Shown here piece by piece: positions 35,629 through 43,478 of a stretch of 64,000 bases of DNA. A program made the translations under genes and the position numbers. The stretch is from contig JBEBGL010000008.1 of the NCBI GenBank assembly GCA_040081465.1, positions 1 through 64,000 on the forward strand. The letters run 5' to 3'. Within the stretch, counting starts at the first letter, position 1. Each line of letters starts with the position of its first letter. The notes under the pieces are model-generated. The model saw only the letters and a program-made list of their open reading frames with translations. It was not told the DNA's origin and ran no database searches. This stretch comes from UBA668 sp040081465. GTDB lineage: Bacteria > Actinomycetota > Acidimicrobiia > Acidimicrobiales > Ilumatobacteraceae.

Positions 35629-36018
35629 TCACCACGAAGCGATGAGCGAAATCTCAAGCTTCCATTCGGGTCGCGCGAGCGCGGGCACGGTCACGAGTGT
35701 GCTCGCCGCACGGTGGCCCTGCAATGCACGATCTCGCGCTGCCATGACATGCGGCAACGCTGCCAGGTGATCGACGACGACGTACGTGGTGACGCTGACC
35801 ACGTGAGCGACAGTCATCTTGGCTTCAGTCAGGATCGCAACGAGGTTTGCCCACACCACTTCCGCTTGCTCGGCGATCGATGGCGGCACCGAACCATCGG
35901 GCCGAATGGGCACAACGCCGCTGGTGTACAGCGGTCGAGTCGAACTCGTGCAGATCATGGCGTGCGCATAGTTGGCAACGGGTGGGGCGATGGTGGTGGG
36001 AGCGATTTCGCGGTTCAT
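35629..36018 (-). CDS. RidA/YjgF-family protein
   Basis: A 129-aa trimeric Rid-family protein, with the substrate-cleft strand YTSGVVPIRPDGSVP and C-terminal RPEWKLEISLIA containing the conserved Arg and Glu. RidA deaminates reactive enamine/imine intermediates, protecting PLP enzymes. ATG 36018 follows from the family N-terminus. It is divergent from the class II aldolase, 26 bp apart, and upstream of the mutase operon on the same strand. Confidence 0.87.
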   Translation of the reverse strand: MNREIAPTTIAPPVANYAHAMICTSSTRPLYTSGVVPIRPDGSVPPSIAEQAEVVWANLVAILTEAKMTVAHVVSVTTYVVVDHLAALPHVMAARDRALQGHRAASTLVTVPALARPEWKLEISLIASW

Positions 36019-36044
36019 GTCCCCATCTTGCCTAACCTGGCGAC

Positions 36045-36857
36045 ATGACAGCGATCGATTCCGTCCGCACCATCGATGGGGTGCCACTCACACCCAAGCC
36101 GGTTGCTCTGGCGGGCCCGCCAACCTTCGCCAACGTTGAAGAAGAGCGTCTGCATCGCAAGCAGAAGTTGGCTGGCGCGCTGCGCATCTTTGGCCGCGTC
36201 GGCTTTGGCGAGGGCGTTGCTGGGCACATCACGGTGCGCGACCCCGAGTTCCCCGAGTACTTCTGGGTCAACCCATTCGCGATCAGCTTCCGCCACGCGA
36301 AGGTCAGCGACCTGATCCTGGTCGACCACGACGGCAACGTCATCTTCGGTAAGCACCCCGTCAACCGTGCCGCGTTCGTAATCCACTCGGCGATTCACGA
36401 GGCGCGGCCCGATGTTGTCGCCGCCGCGCACAGCCACAGCGTGCACGGCAAAGCGTTCAGTGCGCTCGGCATTCCGCTCGATCCGATCACACAAGATGCA
36501 TGCATCTTTTACAACGACCACAAAGTGATCAGCGTGCAGGGTGGCAAGGTCGTGTTCGATGTTGAGGCTGGCAAGGAGTTGGCTTCGCACTTCACAACCG
36601 GCAAGGCAGCGATTCATCAGAACCACGGCTTGTTCACCGTTGGCGAGACGGTCGATGAGGCCGCTTTCTGGTTCCTCAGCCTCGACCGCAGCTGCCACGC
36701 ACAACTGTTGGCGATGGCTGCTGGTACGCCGCTGCTGATTCCGCACGACTCGGCTGATTACACACAGAAGCAGACCGGCTTCCCGCTCGCGGGATGGTTC
36801 AGCTTTCAGCCGCTGTGGCAGGAAATCTGTCGCACCGATCCCGAACTCTTCGACTGA
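36045..36857 (+). CDS. Class II aldolase/adducin-family protein
   Basis: A 270-aa protein. FGRVGFGEGVAGHITVRD at about residue 49, the zinc-binding AAAHSHSVHG and HQNHGLFTVG, and a C-terminal helix. Zn2+-dependent aldol cleavage of phosphorylated or free hydroxy-ketones is typical, though many actinobacterial members are uncharacterised. The start ATG 36045 is clean. It is followed 14 bp later by the EamA gene. Confidence 0.87.
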   Translation: MTAIDSVRTIDGVPLTPKPVALAGPPTFANVEEERLHRKQKLAGALRIFGRVGFGEGVAGHITVRDPEFPEYFWVNPFAISFRHAKVSDLILVDHDGNVIFGKHPVNRAAFVIHSAIHEARPDVVAAAHSHSVHGKAFSALGIPLDPITQDACIFYNDHKVISVQGGKVVFDVEAGKELASHFTTGKAAIHQNHGLFTVGETVDEAAFWFLSLDRSCHAQLLAMAAGTPLLIPHDSADYTQKQTGFPLAGWFSFQPLWQEICRTDPELFD

Positions 36858-36871
36858 CTCGACGATCGCCC

Positions 36872-37747
36872 TTGCGATCTCCCTCAACGTTTGTTCGCAC
36901 CGCCTCGCCCGAGGCGTTGTTCGCGATCTCCGGCATCTCGCAGTACGCGGGCGCCGCGATTGCCGTCACGCTCTTCCAGGAGTTGCCGCCGGCGACGGTG
37001 GCGTTCTTTCGCGTCGCAGCAGGCGCCGCGTTCGTGCTCGCACTCTCGGTGCGGCACCTGCGCGGCTGGACTGCTGCCGACTTGCGCGCTGCCGCGATCT
37101 TCGGAGTCGCCACTGCGTTGATGAACCTGTTCTTCTACCTCGCGATCGATCGCTTGCCTTTGGGCAAGAGCGTGGTGCTCGAGTTCATCGGCCCGATCTG
37201 CGTCGCCGCCGTCCTCACCCGATCGCGACGCAACACGATCGCGCTACTGCTCGCTGCCGGTGGTGTTGCGATTCTGTCCGGCGTCGAGATCGGAGGCGAA
37301 CCGCTCGGCATCGCATTCATCCTCGGTGCGTCCGCGATGTGGGCCGCGTACATCGTGCTCGGCCGAAGAGTGGCAGCGCAGGACCGAGGTCTCAGTGGTC
37401 TCGCTGTCGGCTTGGTCATCGGCTCGTTCGTGATACTTCCGTTCGGTCTCAGCGGCGTCAGTGAGGTCTTCAGCAGCGGTCGCCTGCTGTACCAGTGTGT
37501 GCTCGTCGGTCTACTCTCGAGCGCAGTCGGGTACACCATCGATCAGGTGGTGATCCGACGCATCCCTATCCGACGCTTTGCGCTGCTGCTTGCGCTGCTG
37601 CCGGTCACCGCGATGATTGTCGGCTACATCGCCCTCGATCAACGCCCAACACCAATCGACCTGATCGGCGCCGGGCTAGTCATCGCCGGCGTAGTAACTC
37701 AAGAACGCGACGAGATCAAACAACCGCTCGAAGAGTTGCCCGCGTAA
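36872..37747 (+). CDS. EamA/DMT-family exporter (RhtA-like)
   Basis: About 291 aa, ten membrane helices in two EamA repeats. FFRVAAGAAFVLALS, MNLFFYLAIDRLPLGKSVVLEF, and the second-half GIAFILGASAMWAAYIVLG resemble RhtA, which exports threonine and homoserine. TTG 36872 is inferred as the start since upstream in-frame codons lie inside the aldolase gene. A downstream hairpin (37749-37772) probably ends the transcript. Confidence 0.83.
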   Translation: MRSPSTFVRTASPEALFAISGISQYAGAAIAVTLFQELPPATVAFFRVAAGAAFVLALSVRHLRGWTAADLRAAAIFGVATALMNLFFYLAIDRLPLGKSVVLEFIGPICVAAVLTRSRRNTIALLLAAGGVAILSGVEIGGEPLGIAFILGASAMWAAYIVLGRRVAAQDRGLSGLAVGLVIGSFVILPFGLSGVSEVFSSGRLLYQCVLVGLLSSAVGYTIDQVVIRRIPIRRFALLLALLPVTAMIVGYIALDQRPTPIDLIGAGLVIAGVVTQERDEIKQPLEELPA

Positions 37748-37748
37748 C

Positions 37749-37772
37749 GCGCGCTCCCTGGGGAGTGCGCGC
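37749..37772. terminator. GC-rich hairpin, candidate terminator
   Basis: GCGCGCTCCC (37749-37758) pairs with GGGA plus GCGCGC (37761-37772) with a two-base bulge (GT) and a very short loop. It sits just after the EamA stop and between convergent genes, so it could terminate in both directions. Confidence 0.55.
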
Positions 37773-37790
37773 AGTGTGCTCATGGAAGGT

Positions 37791-38825
37791 TCAGGCGCAC
37801 TCGGGCGCGTCGGCGAGGTGCGGGTACAGACGGCACGTCACCCAGGTGACCTGGTCATTGAGCACGCTCACGGCGGAAGCCACGACGTTTGAGGTCAGGT
37901 CGAAGGCGTGCACGTTGGCGTTCTTCGTGTAGAGCTTGTGATCGAGACCAGCGGCCGACGCCTGCGCGGCGATGGCCGTCGACAGCGAGTAGAGCACGGT
38001 CGGGTCCCCGGTGGCATGGGCCAGGTAGACGGGCGGCTCCGCATAAGGAGCGTCGGCGGACGGCACGGGGTTGTCCACGAAAGTGGCCGCGGTACCGCCA
38101 AACGGGAGTCCGCCCCAGTTCGACACGAGGGCGGCGACCGGTGGCCGCTCGATTCCGAAGTCGTCGAGGGCGTACGCCACGTAGTCCACCGTGATTGCTC
38201 CTGCCGAGCCCCCCACCAACGTCGTCATCGTGTCGGCGGTGTCTGGGCGGGCGATTAGAAAGTCGAGCGCTGTCAGAGTGTCGTCGATGGCGGCGATCGC
38301 AGCGAGTTCCTGGGCGTCACCGTCGAGCGCAAGGAATGCGTCATAAAGGGGCTGCACCCGGGCCGAGGGCACCGGGTTCATCCCCATCAGCCGATAGTCG
38401 ATCGACGCCACCAGGTACCCCCGAGCCGCGAAGCCATGTGCCCAGTCGACAACGTTGCCCTGCGACTTCGAACCACCGCTGAAGCCGCCGCCGTGCACCA
38501 CGATCACCAATGGGAGCGTCGACTGTCCGGTGTCCTGAGGTGCATAGAGGTCGAGGCGCAGGTCGACGAACGACCCACCCCCGTCTATCTCGCCTTGCCC
38601 GTACACGATGTCTTCGGTAACGACGACGTCGTACGTCGCTTCGGCGAACGATGGCCAGTAGGCGATCTCCACCGTGCCCGGCACAGAGTCGAGGGGGTCG
38701 GTCGAGTCGGGAACAGGCGTCGTCGGCGTCGTCGCTCCGGTGTCGATGACGGAGCCGCCACCGCCGCAGGCGGCGACGAGGATTCCCGCCACGGAAAGCA
38801 CGAGCGCGGTGCGGCGGCAGTTCAT
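37791..38825 (-). CDS. Alpha/beta-hydrolase lipoprotein (esterase-like)
   Basis: 344 aa with a lipoprotein signal: MNCRRTALVLSVAGILVAAC, then GGGGS. The alpha/beta hydrolase follows: VIVVHGGGFSGGSKSQGN (oxyanion hole HGGG), the nucleophile elbow VGGSAGAI, and late-domain His in NVHAFD. The HGGG-type motif is typical of hormone-sensitive-lipase-like and BD-FAE-like esterases, acting outside the membrane. ATG 38825 starts directly at the signal peptide; ATG 38870 would add 15 residues. Its base and codon use looks somewhat more G-rich than its neighbours, a weak hint of transfer. Confidence 0.83.
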   Translation of the reverse strand: MNCRRTALVLSVAGILVAACGGGGSVIDTGATTPTTPVPDSTDPLDSVPGTVEIAYWPSFAEATYDVVVTEDIVYGQGEIDGGGSFVDLRLDLYAPQDTGQSTLPLVIVVHGGGFSGGSKSQGNVVDWAHGFAARGYLVASIDYRLMGMNPVPSARVQPLYDAFLALDGDAQELAAIAAIDDTLTALDFLIARPDTADTMTTLVGGSAGAITVDYVAYALDDFGIERPPVAALVSNWGGLPFGGTAATFVDNPVPSADAPYAEPPVYLAHATGDPTVLYSLSTAIAAQASAAGLDHKLYTKNANVHAFDLTSNVVASAVSVLNDQVTWVTCRLYPHLADAPECA

Positions 38826-38949
38826 CGGTCGTCGGAAAGCCAGCCACCGCCATCTGATCATGTTCTTCATCGCACTGAGCCTGCCCCAGAACTGTGAGGA
38901 AAGCGTGATGATGTTGACCCTTTGCGATGGTCCCTACACAGAGAACTTC

Positions 38950-39975
38950 CTACAGGCCGAGGGAGGCGGCTACGTGGGGACGGCGGAGCTTCCACACGAA
39001 GCCGTCGTACAGGATGTGCAGTGCACCGAAGAACAGGATCGCGAATCCGTACACGCGGCCCTCGAACAGTCCGTATGTTGCCCACACGAACGTCGCTACC
39101 CCGGCGAAGTAGGCGACGTAAACCGCAAGCCTGCGCCAACTCGATCGAGTAACGCGCGCGATCGGCGCGTCATCGCGACGAGTTCGCAAGCTGCGATGCA
39201 CGACCGCGTAGTACTCGATCGCGTGTGCCGCGACGTAGCCGGCTACGCCAGCGATCGGATCGATCATCACTACAGCGAGTAATCCGATAGTTCCCAGCGT
39301 GTAGATGTGTTTCGGTCGACTGGCTGCTGCACCCAGCGAGCGTTCGGCGCGCCACCATTGCACCGCCAGTCGCACTCCGACGACTGCAGCAATCCAGAAC
39401 AGGATCTGCGCAGGAACACGTAACGGCTCGAGCAGGAGGATGCCACGAGTATTCGTTTCGTCGACTCCTAACCGAAACGCCAAGTCTCGATGGTCGACAT
39501 AAGCGCCGATGAACGCAAGTGCTGCGATCAACCACACAACGAGCATCGGCTTCTCAAGCGAACCGTTGTCGTCGCCGACTTTGCGGCCGTAGATGCGCAT
39601 CAGGCCGTAGCGCTGCATCAGCGTGTGTTCTGCGTTCCACAGCACTGCTACCGCTGCCACGACCGTGAGGTTGACCGAGAGCCCGATCAAGATTGCGATC
39701 GTCGCGACCGCTGGCGCCCATTGATACAGCTTGCGATGCGCAGCGCGTTGAATCGGATCCCCGTACACCAAGCCGAGTGTCAACGGCTGATGCGCGAACG
39801 ACAGCACGAACACCCCGGCGGTGATGGTGCGCACTGCGGACAAGTTCGGACCGAGCAGATGAACGACTACTGCGACCGGCAAGAAGCACCAGCCGAGTAG
39901 CACGTCGGTCAGCGGGCCGTGCAACCAGCGCGAGCCCACACCGGTGTCGTGCTTTGCGACGGCGACGGCGTGCAC
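38950..39975 (-). CDS. Polytopic membrane protein with conserved His clusters, unknown
   Basis: 341 aa with about nine hydrophobic segments. Recurrent His sites at membrane borders are FAHQPLTLGLVYGD, NAEHTLMQRYGL, HAIEYYAVVH and GALHILYDGFVWK, spread as in membrane metalloenzymes (diiron or heme). I do not recognise the family; Brp/Blh-like and desaturase-like enzymes share a similar His-in-membrane layout, but no defining motif is present. The start codon appears to be GTG 39975. It follows moeZ-like by 21 bp on the same strand. Confidence 0.7.
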   Translation of the reverse strand: MHAVAVAKHDTGVGSRWLHGPLTDVLLGWCFLPVAVVVHLLGPNLSAVRTITAGVFVLSFAHQPLTLGLVYGDPIQRAAHRKLYQWAPAVATIAILIGLSVNLTVVAAVAVLWNAEHTLMQRYGLMRIYGRKVGDDNGSLEKPMLVVWLIAALAFIGAYVDHRDLAFRLGVDETNTRGILLLEPLRVPAQILFWIAAVVGVRLAVQWWRAERSLGAAASRPKHIYTLGTIGLLAVVMIDPIAGVAGYVAAHAIEYYAVVHRSLRTRRDDAPIARVTRSSWRRLAVYVAYFAGVATFVWATYGLFEGRVYGFAILFFGALHILYDGFVWKLRRPHVAASLGL

Positions 39976-39996
39976 GACGGCAACCCTACTGCAGCG

Positions 39997-41160
39997 TCAG
40001 TGAGCCAATCCGGGCGCACACAGGCCATCGAGTTCCTGGACGATGATGCGATCGCGGTTCGCGTACGTGACGACGTTGTTCGGGTCTGGTCGCAGGTTGA
40101 ACGTGCGGAAACTCATGTCGGTCGTGTCGATCGTAAGAATGCGCCCGACAAGTCCTTCGCCGAGTCCGAGTAGCAGCTTGATCACTTCCAACGCCTGGAT
40201 ACTGCCGACGATGCCGGGCAGCACTCCGAGCACGCCCGCCTCGGCGCAACTCGGTGCGAGTTCGGCGGGTGGCGGCTCAGGAACCATGTCGCGGTAGGTC
40301 GGCCCCTCTAACGGGTGGAACACGCTGACCATTCCCTCGAAGCGGAAAATGCTGCCGTGCACGACCGGAATGCCCAGCTTCACGCTCGCATCGTTCAAGA
40401 GGTAACGGCTGGGGAAGTTGTCAGCGCCGTCGACGATCACGTCGTAGCCGCTGATGATGTCGACAATGTTGCTCGCGTCGAGACGCGTGTCGTACGTGAC
40501 GACGTTGACGTCGGGGTTCAGCAGCGTCAGCGTCTTCTTCGCGCTGTCGACCTTGCGATCGCCGATGCGATCGACGTTGTGCAGGATCTGACGTTGCAGG
40601 TTGCTGGAATCGACTTCGTCCATGTCGACGATTCCGATCGTGCCGACACCAGCAGCGGCGAGATACATCGCCGATGGTGAACCAAGTCCGCCAGCGCCGA
40701 GCATCAACACTTTGCTGGCGAGCAACTTCGTTTGACCGACGACACCAACCTCAGGCAACAACAGGTGGCGCTGATACCGATTGCGCTGCTCGGCGGTGAG
40801 TGTGACAGGCGTGCGCCACGCGCGGCCTTCGTCTTTCCATCTATTGAAGCCGCCGACCATCGACACGACGTCGGTGTAGCCGAGTTCCTGCAACGTCTGA
40901 GCGGCGAATGCGCTACGTGCGCCGACCGCGCAGTACACGACGACCTGCGTGGACTTGTCGATCACGCGGCTCTCGACGTTGGACTCGAGGTTGCCGCGTG
41001 GAATGTGCAGCGCGCCGGGCAGCGCGCCTTGGTCGAACTCTTCCGGTTCGCGCACATCAAGTGCGAGCGCACCGGCGGCGATGAGGTCGGCTGCGCCGGC
41101 CGTGTCTACTTCGGTGATTTGGGCCTTTGCGGCAGAAAGGAGGTCGCGATAGGACGCCAT
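39997..41160 (-). CDS. ThiF/MoeB-type adenylyltransferase with N-terminal rhodanese domain (MoeZ-like)
   Basis: 387 aa. Residues 1 to about 108 are a rhodanese with active Cys77 in VVYCAVGARSA. Residues from about 120 are ThiF/MoeB: RYQRHLLLPEVGVVGQ, nucleotide loop LGAGGLGSPSAMYL, R-finger and SNLQRQIL, then a C-terminal SCAEAGVLGVLPG. It adenylates the C-terminus of a sulfur-carrier protein (MoaD, ThiS or CysO-like) and passes sulfur from the rhodanese. Mycobacterial MoeZ has the domains in the opposite order. ATG 41160 was chosen (GTG 41172 upstream). Confidence 0.9.
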   Translation of the reverse strand: MASYRDLLSAAKAQITEVDTAGAADLIAAGALALDVREPEEFDQGALPGALHIPRGNLESNVESRVIDKSTQVVVYCAVGARSAFAAQTLQELGYTDVVSMVGGFNRWKDEGRAWRTPVTLTAEQRNRYQRHLLLPEVGVVGQTKLLASKVLMLGAGGLGSPSAMYLAAAGVGTIGIVDMDEVDSSNLQRQILHNVDRIGDRKVDSAKKTLTLLNPDVNVVTYDTRLDASNIVDIISGYDVIVDGADNFPSRYLLNDASVKLGIPVVHGSIFRFEGMVSVFHPLEGPTYRDMVPEPPPAELAPSCAEAGVLGVLPGIVGSIQALEVIKLLLGLGEGLVGRILTIDTTDMSFRTFNLRPDPNNVVTYANRDRIIVQELDGLCAPGLAH

Positions 41161-41190
41161 GGGCCTAAACACTACCAGGCAGGTCGGGAT

Positions 41191-41955
41191 TCAACTTAGG
41201 TTGCCGTTCGTCGCACAGAGGGCGGGAAGCAGCTCGGATAAGCGACCCAGCAGCACCGCATCGGCAAAGCGATCCATCTTCGTTGGTTCGCCGTTCACGA
41301 TGACGACCCGCGCTCCAGCCGCCTTGGCGCGCGGCACCACGTTCGCAGCCGGAAACACGGAAAGCGTCGACCCAGCGGCGATCACGAGGTCGCTGTCGTA
41401 TGCGGCAGTCATCGCCGCGTCGATCACGGCCGGAACAAGATCTTGGCCGAACAGAATCGTGTCGCTCTTCACGATTCCACCACATACGGCGCACGGCGGA
41501 TCTTCTTCACCTGCTCGCACCCGGTCGAGCATTTCGGCCATTGGCCGCCGATCGCCGCAATTCCAACAACGGGTCCACAGCGCTGTGCCGTGCACTTCAA
41601 TGACGCGGCTTGAATCGTGCCCCGCCTTCTGATGCAGCCCGTCAATGTTCTGCGTGACGACCGCCAGCAACTGCCCGCGGCGGTCAAGTTCGAAGATTGC
41701 GCGATGACCGACGTTTGGTTCGGCCGTGAACACAGAAGCACCCAGCCGGTTCCGCCATGCGGTACGACGAAGTTCTGGATCGGCGAGGTAATTCTGCAAT
41801 GTCGAAGCTTTCTCAGCTGCAGGGTTGCGCGTCCAAACGCCGTTTGGTCCGCGAAAGTCGGGTATGCCCGAGTCGGTAGAGATACCCGCACCGGTTAGCA
41901 CCACAATCCGCTTCGCAGCGAGCACCCACTTGTGCGCATCGGCGAAAGTCGACAT
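41191..41955 (-). CDS. NAD-dependent protein deacylase (Sir2/CobB family)
   Basis: 254 aa. The NAD-binding GAGIS..GIPDFRG, catalytic TQNIDGLHQKAG and HG in EVHGTALW, and the zinc ribbon CWNCG..CAVC are all present, as is the AGSTLSVFPA C-terminal segment. It removes acyl groups from lysines using NAD. It is divergent from the secreted M15-like gene across only a short interval, so their promoters overlap. Confidence 0.93.
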   Translation of the reverse strand: MSTFADAHKWVLAAKRIVVLTGAGISTDSGIPDFRGPNGVWTRNPAAEKASTLQNYLADPELRRTAWRNRLGASVFTAEPNVGHRAIFELDRRGQLLAVVTQNIDGLHQKAGHDSSRVIEVHGTALWTRCWNCGDRRPMAEMLDRVRAGEEDPPCAVCGGIVKSDTILFGQDLVPAVIDAAMTAAYDSDLVIAAGSTLSVFPAANVVPRAKAAGARVVIVNGEPTKMDRFADAVLLGRLSELLPALCATNGNLS

Positions 41956-42026
41956 CCCAGGTATTCTCCCCCATCGACCGTTTCACGCGCGCACACAGAG
42001 GCCTTGCCGCCTGTTCCATCGCGGCG

Positions 42027-42803
42027 TTGGTAATGGTCACCTCGTCCGGAATAGACAGTGCTACGGCCAGCGGCACGCGCGCGTCGGTCGTATTCATCAC
42101 AGGTGACCCGATCGACCTCACTACCCCGATCGAGCCGAGCAATGGCTTTGACCCGCGCGTCGACAAAGGCACCATCGCCGACGTGTGCTTCGCCAACGGC
42201 CGCACCGAGGACGACGTCAAGAGCGCAAGACTGCTGCCTGGTGCGCAGGCACTATCCAGTTACCTCTACTCGGTCTTCAGCTGGGCAGCCAGGGGAACCG
42301 CGGGTCAGTGTCGCGAGTTGTTGCTCTCGTCGACGAACAACAACTGTGATGGCGATATCTACCCCGATCCACGACCCGGTGTCCCGAATCCTCCGCTGCA
42401 CTTCTACAGCGACTGCTGGAGCAACCATGCTCAGGGTCGCGCTCTCGATTTCAGGGTCGGTGGCACCGAGTTGCCAATGCGCCAACGAATCGCTCGCGGC
42501 ACTCTGCTGATCGAGTGGCTGCTCGCCCCCGACGCGCAAGGCAACAAGCAAGCGCGGGCGCGTCGACTAGGCATCCAGGAGATACTTTTCTTCGATAGGT
42601 GTTGGAACAATGACAAGCCTGATGCTCTCGACAAGTCCACTTACCTTGAACTCGAAGAGTGCGACATCGGCCACTACGACCACGTGCACCTCAGTTTCAA
42701 CGTTGCGGGCGCGCTCGGGCTGACGTCGGGCTATGACTCCGACGCTCCGCCACCGCCACCGCACTGCGCTGGCTGTACGCCCAACATCAGACCGCGCATG
42801 TAA
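42027..42803 (+). CDS. Secreted M15-like (ARB-07466-type) protein, start codon uncertain
   Basis: At least 258 aa. The C-terminal half is a D,D-peptidase-like zinc fold: CWSNHAQGRALDFRV (His and Asp ligands), a helix with ARRLGIQEILF, and HYDHVHLSF (third ligand). It is probably a cell-wall-acting or cell-wall-binding exported protein; catalysis is not proven. TTG 42027 or ATG 42033 are the only canonical starts, but they leave no signal peptide. Reading further upstream in frame to ATC 41973 gives a convincing Sec signal (basic start, hydrophobic core, ATA cleavage), so translation may begin there. Confidence 0.75.
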   Translation: MVMVTSSGIDSATASGTRASVVFITGDPIDLTTPIEPSNGFDPRVDKGTIADVCFANGRTEDDVKSARLLPGAQALSSYLYSVFSWAARGTAGQCRELLLSSTNNNCDGDIYPDPRPGVPNPPLHFYSDCWSNHAQGRALDFRVGGTELPMRQRIARGTLLIEWLLAPDAQGNKQARARRLGIQEILFFDRCWNNDKPDALDKSTYLELEECDIGHYDHVHLSFNVAGALGLTSGYDSDAPPPPPHCAGCTPNIRPRM

Positions 42804-42813
42804 CGACTGTTGC

Positions 42814-42832
42814 CGATCGGCCACACCGATCG
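42814..42832. terminator. Hairpin downstream of the M15-like gene
   Basis: CGATCGG (42814-42820) and CCGATCG (42826-42832) form a perfect 7-bp stem with loop CCACA, 10 bases after the stop codon. It is a plausible factor-assisted terminator separating the M15-like gene from the following leader. Confidence 0.5.
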
Positions 42833-42849
42833 CACCCAGTGGTTCCGAC

Positions 42850-42886
42850 CGGCTTCCCCTCGTTCACCACTGCTGACAGGGGAAGT
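42850..42886 (+). promoter_or_regulatory. Leader motif able to sequester the ribosome-binding site
   Basis: CGGCTTCCCCTCGTTCAC (42850-42867) precedes the gene at 42889. CTTCCCCT (42853-42860) is perfectly complementary to the Shine-Dalgarno AGGGGAAG (42878-42885), giving an 8-bp stem that would hide it. An 18-nt motif matching at 16 positions occurs upstream of the gene at 46503. This is candidate RNA-level regulation or a shared transcription-factor site. Confidence 0.5.
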
Positions 42887-42888
42887 CC

Positions 42889-43473
42889 ATGCCGCTCGCT
42901 CCACATAGGTTTTCAACTGACGAACAAACCGTCATGGTGCTGCCGTGGCACGACCCGATCGTCGACGCTGTCGGCTTCGAGGCTCGCAGTCAGTACGTCG
43001 AACTGTTTTGGCTAAACGTCTTAGGACCGACGGCGACGTGGACACTACGTCGACTAGTCACCGGCCTCGATCGCTATCCGTTGGGCTACGAGATGGACCT
43101 CGGCGAGACGGCAAGCATGCTCGGGCTTGCGTACGGCGTCGGCACGTCGAACTCGTTCGCGAAGGCGCTGCAGCGTTGCGCGCTGTTCGGCGTATCGCAG
43201 CAAGTGCCGGGCGGCTTGGCCGTCCGCCGCAAGGTTCCGCCCGTCGCTGGCCGCCACCTCGCGCGAATGCCCGACACGTTGCGAGCAATGCATGTGCCGT
43301 GGCAAACACGCGAGTACTCCCTTAGCGACCTACAGCGTGGCCGCACGCTTGCAGAGGTAATGGTGAAGGCGGGCGACGACCCGGAAGTGGTCGAGCGTCA
43401 ACTGCTTGCGGTAGGCGTCTCTCCCGCTGCAGCAGCCGAAGCGATCTTGCTGACTCTTACGCCTTGCCCTTGA
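42889..43473 (+). CDS. Hypothetical protein
   Basis: 194 aa, cytoplasmic, no recognised family. A Trp/Leu-rich segment (HDPIVDAVGFEARSQYVELF onward) and helices around LGETASMLGLAYGVG look like a small all-alpha domain, possibly a helix-turn-helix, but I see no firm motif. The C-terminus is Ala-rich. A strong Shine-Dalgarno fixes ATG 42889. It is convergent with pepA, only 5 bp apart, and preceded by the leader motif shared with the gene at 46503. Confidence 0.7.
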   Translation: MPLAPHRFSTDEQTVMVLPWHDPIVDAVGFEARSQYVELFWLNVLGPTATWTLRRLVTGLDRYPLGYEMDLGETASMLGLAYGVGTSNSFAKALQRCALFGVSQQVPGGLAVRRKVPPVAGRHLARMPDTLRAMHVPWQTREYSLSDLQRGRTLAEVMVKAGDDPEVVERQLLAVGVSPAAAAEAILLTLTPCP

Positions 43474-43478
43474 ACGAC

